Source: Lucifugimonas sp038150225 | Lineage (GTDB): Bacteria > Chloroflexota > Dehalococcoidia > Lucifugimonadales > Lucifugimonadaceae | Direction: 5' to 3' | DNA length: 34,576 bases | NCBI GenBank assembly: GCA_038150225.1 | Contig: JAYQWG010000025.1 | Location: forward strand, 1 to 34,576 | Shown: one piece after another, positions 1 through 7,003 of the stretch | How the letters are laid out: each line of letters starts with the position of its first letter | How positions within the stretch are numbered: position 1 is the first letter of the stretch | The notes under the pieces: generated by a model | Databases searched by the model: none | What the model was told of the DNA's origin: nothing | What the model saw: the letters and a program-made list of their open reading frames with translations, nothing else | Program-made: the position numbers and the translations under genes

Positions 1-908
1 CCCTCGGTGAGCCAGTAGAAAATCAGGTAGCCGCCAACCAGGATTAGTACTCCGGCAGAGATTGGGTGAACGTAAGGCATTGCTCGGCGAAGCTGGGTTA
101 CTAACGCTCCCTTGAAGACCGCTATTCCAATGGTGAGAGCGGTAATGACAAACGTCATTCCCAGGGCGTAGGCGAGGAACTGTCCGGTTGCTTCAACTAT
201 GCCGCCAGTTGCAAGTGAGCTACTGATGAGACCAAGGAATATAGGCAGCGTGCAGCTGAGAGAAGCTATGGCATAAGAGATCCCGAACAGGAAGTAGCCC
301 TTCACGCTAGTGTCGTTAGCGTTACCAATTCTTGAGGCCGCCGACTGTGCCCTGTTGTTGTAAAGCTTGCCACCAGCGAAGAGATATGCGCCAAGGCCGG
401 CCATTACGAATCCGAGGATGAATCCAACCCACGGGAAGACAGTGATGAACGACCTTGCTCCAGAGGAGATTGCAAGGCCGACACCGCCAAACAGAAGGAC
501 AAAACCTGCGCCGAGAGCAGCACTGACGTAGAGAGCCTTGATGAGTGAACGAGCGATCGTTGCGCCCTTGCGATCATTTTCTGAATCTGAGTCTCCCTGT
601 TGATCGGTGAGATACATGGTCAGGAACGCTGGCAGCATTACGAATCCACACGGATTTACCGTTGCCACCATTCCGGCAGCAAACGCGAAGCCGAGCGGTA
701 GGAATGAACCGATGTTTCCAACAAATCCAGCACTGTCGGCCGAGTAATTGAGTGCTCCTCCAATGAAGCTATTGGCACCGGGACCGACGATCAAGCCAGC
801 TATAAGCGCGAATAACACCACCGTCGTGGCAACGGTCGCTGGGATCGGCAAATTTTGGGCGCTGAAGCCGATTTCTTCAGTTGAAAAGGATTGGTTAGCA
901 GAGCTCAT
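1..908 (-). CDS. CcdA/DsbD-family thiol-disulfide transmembrane protein (partial, 3' end outside window)
   Basis: The reverse strand is open from an ATG at 908 to the window edge, giving about 302 residues without a stop. The product is strongly hydrophobic, with at least six membrane segments. It carries the two CcdA/DsbD signatures: TVNPCGFVMLPAFLTMYL near residues 83-100, and a second cysteine in ASLSCTLPIFLG near residue 218. Members of this family pass reducing equivalents from cytoplasmic thioredoxin across the membrane through this cysteine pair, for cytochrome c maturation or extracytoplasmic disulfide reduction. A hydrophilic loop (DQQGDSDSENDRKG) follows the first helix hairpin. It is divergent from the LuxR-type gene, so the 200-bp gap between them should hold both promoters. 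The exact role (CcdA versus another DsbD-like reductase) cannot be decided because the C-terminus is missing. Confidence 0.85.
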   Translation of the reverse strand, partial: MSSANQSFSTEEIGFSAQNLPIPATVATTVVLFALIAGLIVGPGANSFIGGALNYSADSAGFVGNIGSFLPLGFAFAAGMVATVNPCGFVMLPAFLTMYLTDQQGDSDSENDRKGATIARSLIKALYVSAALGAGFVLLFGGVGLAISSGARSFITVFPWVGFILGFVMAGLGAYLFAGGKLYNNRAQSAASRIGNANDTSVKGYFLFGISYAIASLSCTLPIFLGLISSSLATGGIVEATGQFLAYALGMTFVITALTIGIAVFKGALVTQLRRAMPYVHPISAGVLILVGGYLIFYWLTE

Positions 909-1109
909 AGGTGATTTTTGAGATCTTCATTGTTCCCCCCCCAGTGTGTCTGGGAAACAAAAGTTTCGGGGTTGGCATCTGTAATTGAATGCGATGCTCA
1001 CGATCCCAGTTGGATTCAATGTTAGTCGAGTTTGCAGCCCGATCCATGAGTGTTTCGTTGAATTGGTCGATGTGACATACGACAACTATGATTCAGACAG
1101 ATTGGTGTA

Positions 1110-1874
1110 TTGGGTGCGATTTTCGTTCGCACAGGATTCTTTCTTTTTCATCTGTATCTATTGGCACTAAAGCACGGCGATCAACAACCGTTCCTGTTTT
1201 CGGACAGTGGCGAGTCTTCGCAATCGAAGGCGCGCCGGATAACTGTGCACGTTGCAATTGAAGATTCAGACCTTGAGCGATCCGTACACAAGCTCCTGTC
1301 GCGGAATGTGGCATTTACCGTCGTCAAAGGTGGAATTGGGTACGCAGCAGAATCTGACGTCCGGATCATCGATTGCAGGATGGATCCTGAGCAAGAGAAT
1401 ATTTACGACGAACAACGGCCACCAAGGACTTTATTCATCGGCCTGGATGACTCCGTCGACAGCTTGGTCGAGGCGTTGGAGGCCGGTGCCTGGTCGTATG
1501 TCCCTGAATCCGCCGACACTTCCGAACTTCAAGAAGCCATTTTTGAATTGTCATCCGCAACTGGTAGTCCGTTGCTCCAGAAGATTGCCCGCTCAGAGCA
1601 AGGCGCAAAGTACGTAACCGAGCGCATGTCGTCTGATTTCATCGACTCGCCTGCTTCGAAGCCTTCAAACCTGCTAAGCCCGCTAGAGTCCAGGATTCTC
1701 GGTCTAATCGCTCGTGGTGAACCGAGCAAGCGTATTGGAGATGTGGTTGGGCTCGGTGAGCAGACAGTTAAGAACTACGTCGTGAAGATTCTTGAGAAGA
1801 CCAATACTCACAACCGGGCGCATGCGGCAGCGGTCGCGGCGCAGCGCGGTTGGTTGGAGTCACTGGACGAGTAG
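1110..1874 (+). CDS. LuxR/NarL-type regulator with degenerate receiver domain
   Basis: The C-terminal 65 residues form a LuxR-type helix-turn-helix: LSPLESRILGLIARGEPSKRI, then GLGEQTVKNYVVKILEKTNTHNR as separate pieces of one domain. The preceding 120 residues follow the receiver layout, with an acidic pair in AIEDSD, a possible phospho-acceptor in RIIDCRM and the helix LVEALEAGAWSYV. The usual conserved Thr and Lys are not at their expected places, so phosphorylation is doubtful. The start is uncertain. TTG at 1110 gives 254 aa with a 45-residue N-terminus unlike a receiver; GTG at 1245 is in frame, begins directly at the receiver strand (VHVAIEDSD) and gives 209 aa. No strong ribosome site decides between them. 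The target genes are unknown; the divergent CcdA-like gene is a candidate. Confidence 0.75.
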   Translation: MGAIFVRTGFFLFHLYLLALKHGDQQPFLFSDSGESSQSKARRITVHVAIEDSDLERSVHKLLSRNVAFTVVKGGIGYAAESDVRIIDCRMDPEQENIYDEQRPPRTLFIGLDDSVDSLVEALEAGAWSYVPESADTSELQEAIFELSSATGSPLLQKIARSEQGAKYVTERMSSDFIDSPASKPSNLLSPLESRILGLIARGEPSKRIGDVVGLGEQTVKNYVVKILEKTNTHNRAHAAAVAAQRGWLESLDE

Positions 1875-1937
1875 ATTCTCAATATGTCGGCGCTCCCAGC
1901 CCTGGGGAGGTAGTAGCGATGGTTGCCGGAAGACGTT

Positions 1938-1965
1938 GATCCCTCGGCTTACGCTCGGGATGACA
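1938..1965. repeat. REP-like palindromic element
   Basis: An imperfect palindrome with arms ATCCC and GGGAT around a TCG-rich centre, starting GATCCCTCGG and ending TCGGGATGACA. It shares its outer framework (GATCC-TCG...GGATGAC) with the two 24-bp repeats around the GIY-YIG gene near 31.5-31.9 kb. Sequences of this type are widespread dispersed intergenic repeats in bacterial genomes. It lies just after the LuxR-type gene, at the edge of the rpsB upstream region. Confidence 0.6.
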
Positions 1966-2062
1966 AGGACCTCAAATACTTCTTGTTGTTAACCAGTTAG
2001 TTATCTGCCTTACAGCTTGAAAATTCCTACACGGATTGCGTTCATAATTTGAACTAAAGCTG

Positions 2063-2071
2063 TGATAGAAT
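2063..2071 (+). promoter_or_regulatory. Candidate extended -10 promoter of rpsB
   Basis: TGA followed by TAGAAT (2066-2071) forms an extended -10 element about 130 nt before the rpsB start. No convincing -35 hexamer sits at the right distance; TTGAAC at 2049-2054 is too close. This is pattern recognition only, but it lies at the end of the AT-rich part of a 329-bp gene-free stretch (1875-2203) that must supply the promoter for rpsB. Confidence 0.35.
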
Positions 2072-2114
2072 TTTTAGTCGGTTCGACGCACGTTCAAGCA
2101 GATATGTGCAGCGG

Positions 2115-2130
2115 CGCGGGTTTTCCCGCG
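2115..2130 (+). promoter_or_regulatory. Hairpin in the rpsB leader (attenuator-like)
   Basis: A perfect 6-bp stem, CGCGGG (2115-2120) and CCCGCG (2125-2130), with a TTTT loop, followed by TCTCTTTGTG. It lies downstream of the candidate promoter and upstream of rpsB. It could be a leader attenuator or part of a ribosomal-protein leader RNA. The following T tract is weak, so full termination is not claimed. Confidence 0.4.
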
Positions 2131-2163
2131 TCTCTTTGTGTGTCAGAAAATTTATAAACGAGG

Positions 2164-2187
2164 CCGGTTCAAAAGTTGCTGAACCGG
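2164..2187 (+). promoter_or_regulatory. rpsB: Hairpin directly before the rpsB ribosome site
   Basis: A perfect 7-bp stem, CCGGTTC (2164-2170) and GAACCGG (2181-2187), with a 10-nt loop. It ends 4 nt before the likely Shine-Dalgarno AGAGG (2192-2196), which is 7 nt from the TTG start of rpsB. A structure at this place could take part in translational autoregulation by S2, as known for other bacterial rpsB leaders. No family match is claimed. Confidence 0.45.
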
Positions 2188-2203
2188 AAGCAGAGGCAAG
2201 TAA

Positions 2204-3346
2204 TTGACGACTTCAGAGACCCCACAGACGACTGAGGAGACTCTGGCGCCTCTCGACCTGCGTTCGCTTTTCATTGCTGGGGTGCACTTTGGCCACCCTT
2301 CGAAGCGATGGAACCCGAAGATGGAAGAGTACATCTTCACGAAGCGTTCGCGTGCACACATCATCGACCTATCCAAAACAGTCGAGTCTCTGAAAGCCGC
2401 TAAGGCGTTCATCGAGAAGATTGTTGCCGGGGGCGGTGAGTGCTTGTTGGTCGGGACTAAGGCCCAGGCCCAAGGTGCGATCAAGGAGCACGCCGAGAGT
2501 GCAGGTGCGATGTACATCAACCAGCGCTGGCTCGGTGGAATGATGACCAACTTCCAGACGATCAAGCCGCGAATCGAGCGACTTGTATTCCTGGAAGACG
2601 CATTTGCAAAAGACGCAGTGGTCGCTCAGACGAAGCGCGAGTCTCTCATGCTCGCAGCAGAAGTTGAGCGGCTGAACAAATTCTTCGGTGGCATCAAGGA
2701 AATGGAAAAGCTGCCGCAGGTTCTGTTCATTGTCGATATTGAAAAAGAGAAGATTGCAGTCGCAGAAGCCAAGCGACTTGGTATTCCTATTGTTGCAATC
2801 GTTGATACGAACTGCGATCCGACTGAGGTTGATTACGCAATTCCGGGCAACGATGACTCGGTGCGAGCTATCTCCCTCATCACGCAGCACATTGCTGAAG
2901 CAATCGCTGGCGGAAAAGTAGCTGCTCAGAAGGCCCGCGAAGAACGCATGGCAGCTGAGGCAGAACTCGAGGCCCAGGAAGCTGCAGCTCGAGCCGCAGC
3001 CCAGGCAAAGGCAGCGGAGCGTGCTGCTAAGGCGGCTGAAGCTAAAGCTGCTGCCGACGCCAAGAAGGCTGAAGAAGAGAAATCTGAAGAGCCTAAGGCT
3101 GAAGCTGCGAAAACAGAAGAAGCTCCGAAGGCCGAGCCTAAGGCAGAAGCCAAAGCTGAAAAGAAGACTGAGGCCAAGAAATCAAAGGCGGCTCCTAAGG
3201 CAAAGGCTGTAACCAAGAAGTCAGATTCTGACGATGCTGCTAAAGCTGAAGCTAAGGAAGAACCCAAGGCTGAAGCCAAAGAAGAGCCTAAGACCGAAGA
3301 AAAGCCAGACGAAAAGACTGCAGAGTCATCTGAAGAATCCAAGTAG
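2204..3346 (+). CDS. rpsB: 30S ribosomal protein uS2 with long charged C-terminal tail
   Basis: Residues 1-235 are a full uS2: AGVHFGHPSKRWNPKM, IDLSKTVESLKAA, LLVGTKAQAQ, INQRWLGGMMTNF and the PIVAIVDTNCDP segment are all present. uS2 sits on the back of the 30S subunit and is needed for mRNA binding. The start is TTG at 2204, supported by AGAGG at 2192-2196. From about residue 240 to 380 the protein is an Ala/Lys/Glu-rich low-complexity tail, first coiled-coil-like (AEAELEAQEAAARAAAQAK), then Lys/Glu/Pro repeats such as EAKEEPKAEAKEEPK. Typical uS2 proteins are about 230-260 aa, so the tail adds roughly 120-140 residues. It is followed by tsf, the usual rpsB-tsf pair, 76 nt downstream. Confidence 0.97.
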   Translation: MTTSETPQTTEETLAPLDLRSLFIAGVHFGHPSKRWNPKMEEYIFTKRSRAHIIDLSKTVESLKAAKAFIEKIVAGGGECLLVGTKAQAQGAIKEHAESAGAMYINQRWLGGMMTNFQTIKPRIERLVFLEDAFAKDAVVAQTKRESLMLAAEVERLNKFFGGIKEMEKLPQVLFIVDIEKEKIAVAEAKRLGIPIVAIVDTNCDPTEVDYAIPGNDDSVRAISLITQHIAEAIAGGKVAAQKAREERMAAEAELEAQEAAARAAAQAKAAERAAKAAEAKAAADAKKAEEEKSEEPKAEAAKTEEAPKAEPKAEAKAEKKTEAKKSKAAPKAKAVTKKSDSDDAAKAEAKEEPKAEAKEEPKTEEKPDEKTAESSEESK

Positions 3347-3422
3347 ATTCCAAGATTTCTCAACCAATAACGCTGAAATAATTCACCTCGCAGCGTAAAG
3401 CGCGAGGCATGAGGTAAATGAA

Positions 3423-3926
3423 GTGCCAGTAACAGCTGCACAGGTAAAAGAGCTACGAGACAAGACCGGCGCAGGCATCATGGATGCCAAGCGTGCGCTC
3501 GAAGAGGCCGACGGCGACTCATCCAAGGCTGAAGCACTCCTTAACGAAAAGGGACTTGCTTCCGCCGCGAAGAAGGCTGACCGCTCAACTTCAGAAGGTC
3601 TGGTCGTTTCCTACATCCACACAGGTGGACGAGTGGGCGCATTGGTTGAGCTCAACTGCGAGACCGACTTCGTTGCACGTACTGATGACTTTGAAGCTCT
3701 TGGACGAAACATCGCAATGCAGGTAGCCGCAATGTCGCCTGCTTACGTTGACCGCGACTCGATTCCAGAAGGCGTGGAGGACGTGAAGGGCGAAGAGCTT
3801 CTGCTCGAGCAGGAATACATCCGAGACTCCAGCATGACGATCGCAGACGTTGTGAAAGAGACTATTGGCAAGCTCGGTGAGAACATTCGAATAAGAAGGT
3901 TCTCCAGGTTTGAACTAGGTCTGTAA
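3423..3926 (+). CDS. tsf: Translation elongation factor Ts, short form
   Basis: EF-Ts is the nucleotide exchange factor that reloads EF-Tu with GTP. The N-terminal UBA-like domain (residues 1-45, VKELRDKTGAGIMDAKRAL) is followed by the core with the EF-Tu-contacting TDFVAR motif at 81-86. At 167 aa it lacks the second core subdomain and coiled coil of the roughly 283-aa E. coli protein; short forms are known in several phyla, so it is probably complete. The start is GTG at 3423 with GAGG about 11 nt upstream; the nearby ATG at 3418 is out of frame. A strong terminator follows, so rpsB-tsf appears to form its own transcription unit. Confidence 0.95.
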   Translation: MPVTAAQVKELRDKTGAGIMDAKRALEEADGDSSKAEALLNEKGLASAAKKADRSTSEGLVVSYIHTGGRVGALVELNCETDFVARTDDFEALGRNIAMQVAAMSPAYVDRDSIPEGVEDVKGEELLLEQEYIRDSSMTIADVVKETIGKLGENIRIRRFSRFELGL

Positions 3927-3940
3927 AGAACACTTGGAAA

Positions 3941-3965
3941 GCCCGATCAACTGATCGGGCTTTTT
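3941..3965 (+). terminator. Rho-independent terminator after tsf
   Basis: An 8-bp GC-rich stem, GCCCGATC (3941-3948) and GATCGGGC (3953-3960), with an AACT loop, is followed at once by TTTTT (3961-3965). It lies between the tsf stop and the pyrH ribosome site, separating the two units. Confidence 0.9.
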
Positions 3966-3980
3966 GTTAGGAGATAGAAC

Positions 3981-4706
3981 ATGTCGAAACCGACATATTC
4001 ACGAATACTGCTGAAGATGTCGGGTGAATCGTTTAAGGGTGATCAGGAGTTCGGACTGGACGCCGACACCTTGCAGTTTCTATCTAACGAACTAAAGCTC
4101 GTTACTGAACAAGGTGTAGAGGTCGGAATTGTTGTCGGTGGAGGCAACATCTGGCGAGGTGCCGACTACGAGCAAACCGGAATGGATCGTTCGACCGCGG
4201 ATTTTGCTGGAATGCTGGCGACGATCATGAATGCTCTCGCCTTGCAGGATGCGCTGGAATCTGCTGGCGTGACAGTCCGTACCCAATCCGCTATCTCGAT
4301 GCCAGCGGTTGCTGAGCCATACATTCGCAGGCGGGCTGTGCGGCACCTGGAAAAGGGACGAGTGGTTGTCTTCGCAGGCGGTACAGGCAATCCGTTCATG
4401 ACCACGGACACCGCTTCGGCATTGCGAGCGTTGGAAATAAACGCCGATGTGCTCATCATGGCGAAGAACGGGGTAGACGGTGTCTACGACTCAGATCCAC
4501 GCAAGAACGATTCAGCCAAGAAGTACGACCACATTACGCACTACGAAGCGTTGTCTAAGCGGTTGCAAGCCCTCGACAGCACGGCTTTGTCGTTGTGCAT
4601 GGACAACTCACTGCCAATCGTCGTGTTTGACATATTCAAACAGGGAAATCTTGCCTCGGTTGTGTCCGGCGAGAGGGTCGGAACGTTGATCGACGGAAAC
4701 GAGTAA
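3981..4706 (+). CDS. pyrH: UMP kinase
   Basis: Hexameric bacterial UMP kinase makes UDP from UMP and ATP and belongs to the amino acid kinase fold. Family motifs are KMSGES (residues 12-17), GGGNIWRG (53-60), the nucleotide-site segment FAGGTGNPFMTTDTA and AKNGVDGVYDSDPR near the C-terminal third. Length 241 aa is normal. The ATG start has a strong site, TAGGAG, about 8 nt upstream. It lies only 16 nt after the tsf terminator, so its transcripts come either from read-through or from a promoter within tsf. It heads the block of precursor genes that runs to ispG. Confidence 0.97.
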   Translation: MSKPTYSRILLKMSGESFKGDQEFGLDADTLQFLSNELKLVTEQGVEVGIVVGGGNIWRGADYEQTGMDRSTADFAGMLATIMNALALQDALESAGVTVRTQSAISMPAVAEPYIRRRAVRHLEKGRVVVFAGGTGNPFMTTDTASALRALEINADVLIMAKNGVDGVYDSDPRKNDSAKKYDHITHYEALSKRLQALDSTALSLCMDNSLPIVVFDIFKQGNLASVVSGERVGTLIDGNE

Positions 4707-4807
4707 TCTGAACTGCTCTTGGACTGGTAAATGAGCCGGCCAGGGAGTATTTTCTTGTTCATAGATTTCGAGTTAATTAGGTAGTCGCCAAGTTCGGAGA
4801 TGCGAGG

Positions 4808-5365
4808 ATGTTGGACGAAACGCTAGCCGACGCAAAACAGCGAATGAACGAGTCTGTTGAGGCACTAAAAAGAGAGCTTGCAGGCGTCAGGACGGGTCGC
4901 GCTTCAACTGGACTTGTAGACAACATTCGAGTTGACTATTTCGGCAGCGAAATGCCAATGAACCAGTTGGCACAGATCAACGTTGGTGACGCCCGAATGC
5001 TGGTCATCCAACCGTGGGACAAGAACGCTATCGACTCAATCGCAAAAGCCATCCAGAACTCAGATCTCAGCATCGCTCCCAACATTGACGGTGACATTAT
5101 TCGATTGAACCTGCCACCACTCACTGAAGAGCGACGCCGAGATCTCGTGAAGTCCCTCAAGGCACGCGGTGAAGAAGGCAAAGTGTCTGTTCGGTCGGCT
5201 CGACGTGATGCACAAGACACAATCCGCATGATCGAAAAAGAGGGCGAAGCTTCTCAGGATGACTGCGCCCGGGCCCAGAAGGAACTTCAAAAGCTGACGG
5301 ACGATGCCGTAGCTTCAATCGATTCTGAAACGGCAGCAAAAGAGGAAGAAGTGATGCAGGTGTAA
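4808..5365 (+). CDS. frr: Ribosome recycling factor
   Basis: RRF splits post-termination ribosomes together with EF-G. The 185-aa length is normal, and the hallmarks are present: AGVRTGRASTGLVDNIRVDYFGSEMPMNQLA in the first third (read as overlapping pieces), PWDKNAI, LPPLTEERRRDLVK and a C-terminal helix. The ATG start is preceded by GGAG about 9 nt upstream. The gap to pyrH is 101 nt without an obvious terminator. The pyrH-frr-uppS-cdsA order is a widely conserved arrangement. Confidence 0.97.
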   Translation: MLDETLADAKQRMNESVEALKRELAGVRTGRASTGLVDNIRVDYFGSEMPMNQLAQINVGDARMLVIQPWDKNAIDSIAKAIQNSDLSIAPNIDGDIIRLNLPPLTEERRRDLVKSLKARGEEGKVSVRSARRDAQDTIRMIEKEGEASQDDCARAQKELQKLTDDAVASIDSETAAKEEEVMQV

Positions 5366-5396
5366 CCTGCTCTTCTAAGCTCTTAAGGGTCGAAAC

Positions 5397-6131
5397 ATGA
5401 CGGCCGAGAAAGCCGCTTCACAAGTTCATTCAACCGATTCCAACGGAATCCCGCGTCATGTCGCGATTATCATGGACGGTAATGGTCGATGGGCTGAAGA
5501 CCGCGGTCTAGATGTGTCCGAAGGTCATGAGGCTGGTTTCGAGAATCTGAAGAAGGTTGTCGATCACCTTGGGCGCAAAGGTGTTGGATTTCTAACCTTG
5601 TACGCGTTCTCAACTGAGAACTGGGACCGGCCCGAAGCCGAGGTCAACGGCATTCTTGAACTGGCAATATCCGTTATTGCGCACGAAGCTCAACAACTTC
5701 ACGAGAACAATGTTCGGATTCGCCATCTCGGTCGCGTGGATCGAATTTCAGACGAACTTAGAGACGAACTCAAAGCAGCTGTCGATCTCACCGCCGGGAA
5801 CACCGGTTTAACTCTCGGTGTCGCCTTTGACTACGGTGGTCGAGCCGAAATTGCACACGCGGCACGCCAAATGATCGAAGACGGGGTCGAACCTGGCGAT
5901 ATCGACGAGAATAAATTCGCCGGGTACCTGTATTCCGCAGGGATGCCCGATGTTGATCTACTGATCAGAACCGGTGGTGATCTGAGAATCAGCAACTTCA
6001 TGCTGTGGCAAGCTGCGTATGCGGAATTTTATTCCACTCCCGTTTGGTGGCCAGACTTTCAGGGAGACCATATCGACCAGGCCCTCGAAGCTTTCAGCGG
6101 TCGCAAGCGTCGTTTTGGTAAGCGCGTCTAG
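5397..6131 (+). CDS. uppS: Undecaprenyl (polyprenyl) diphosphate synthase
   Basis: A cis-prenyltransferase that condenses isopentenyl diphosphate onto farnesyl diphosphate to make the lipid carrier for cell-wall precursors. Visible motifs: AIIMDGNGRWA with the catalytic Asp27, the YAFSTENW region, and RTGGDLRISNFMLWQAAYAE with the substrate-binding arginines near residues 195-205. Length 244 aa is typical. The ATG at 5397 has AAGGGT 6 nt upstream. It lies between frr and cdsA and uses products of the MEP pathway, two steps of which (dxr, ispG) are encoded further down the same block. Confidence 0.96.
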   Translation: MTAEKAASQVHSTDSNGIPRHVAIIMDGNGRWAEDRGLDVSEGHEAGFENLKKVVDHLGRKGVGFLTLYAFSTENWDRPEAEVNGILELAISVIAHEAQQLHENNVRIRHLGRVDRISDELRDELKAAVDLTAGNTGLTLGVAFDYGGRAEIAHAARQMIEDGVEPGDIDENKFAGYLYSAGMPDVDLLIRTGGDLRISNFMLWQAAYAEFYSTPVWWPDFQGDHIDQALEAFSGRKRRFGKRV

Positions 6132-6178
6132 TTGAGTATCCGAACTCAACACCTGATATTTCTTTCAGGGAGATCCTA

Positions 6179-7003
6179 TTGCGAGTCCGAATAATTACGG
6201 CAGCGGTTGGTATTCCTCTGGTTTTGGCCGCGATTTGGTCAGGCGTAATTGGGATCGGCTTAATTGCTTCGGTTGCAGGTGTGATCGCAGGATACGAGCT
6301 ACACCGAATGATGAAACCAGAAGGCTCCTACCTTGAATCGCTCAGGTCGGTTGTTTTGGTTGGTGGTCCTGCAATTGTCGCGTTCGTGACCGTCCTCGTA
6401 ATGGAAAACGACTCACGTGAGTTCGAGGTACTACCGATTATGCTTGCAGTCGCCCTCGCTCTGGCAAATCTCTTGAGGTTCACGGTTGGACTCCAAACCG
6501 GTGGTCCTGCCGACACAGGTTCAATACTCCGTTTCGCTGTGTTTGGAGCGTATGCAGGAATCCTCATAGCTCACTTTCCAGCCCTCGCCGGGCACGATAA
6601 GGGGCAAGAATTCTTACTGTTCGCGATCCTCGTTACCTACACGATCGACTCAATTGCGTTATTTGTAGGTGTTGCAATCGGACGTCACAAAATTGCGCCG
6701 TCAATCAGTCCGAAAAAATCCTGGGAAGGCTTTATTGGCGGAGTCATAGGAGGAGCTGTTGTGGCGTTCGCTCTCGACGCTGTCCAGGAGCTTCCGATTT
6801 CGACGTTGTTTGCAATCTCACTTGGTGCATTCCTGGGTGTGACTGCACTATCCGGCGATTTGTACGAGTCACATATCAAGCGGGTTGCTGATGTTAAAGA
6901 CAGCGGAGTCCTGATTCCGGGACATGGTGGAATTCTGGACCGGTTGGACAGCCTGATGTTGAACGTGGCGGTCGTATACTGGATTGCAGTATGGATGGCT
7001 TGA
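6179..7003 (+). CDS. cdsA: Phosphatidate cytidylyltransferase (CDP-diacylglycerol synthase)
   Basis: A polytopic membrane enzyme making CDP-diacylglycerol from phosphatidic acid and CTP, the branch point of phospholipid synthesis. About eight hydrophobic segments are visible. The C-terminal signature region is clear: SPKKSWEGFIGG, SGDLYESHIKR and PGHGGILDRLDSLM. Length 274 aa fits the family. The start is TTG at 6179 with AGGGAGA about 8 nt upstream. Its last 13 nt overlap the annotated dxr start, which indicates co-transcription. Confidence 0.95.
   Translation: MRVRIITAAVGIPLVLAAIWSGVIGIGLIASVAGVIAGYELHRMMKPEGSYLESLRSVVLVGGPAIVAFVTVLVMENDSREFEVLPIMLAVALALANLLRFTVGLQTGGPADTGSILRFAVFGAYAGILIAHFPALAGHDKGQEFLLFAILVTYTIDSIALFVGVAIGRHKIAPSISPKKSWEGFIGGVIGGAVVAFALDAVQELPISTLFAISLGAFLGVTALSGDLYESHIKRVADVKDSGVLIPGHGGILDRLDSLMLNVAVVYWIAVWMA

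Noticed and set aside
2926..3441. 171-aa Ser/Ala-rich frame on the minus strand
   Set aside because: It is the antisense image of the Ala/Lys/Glu-rich tail of uS2; its composition follows from the codon bias of that tail.
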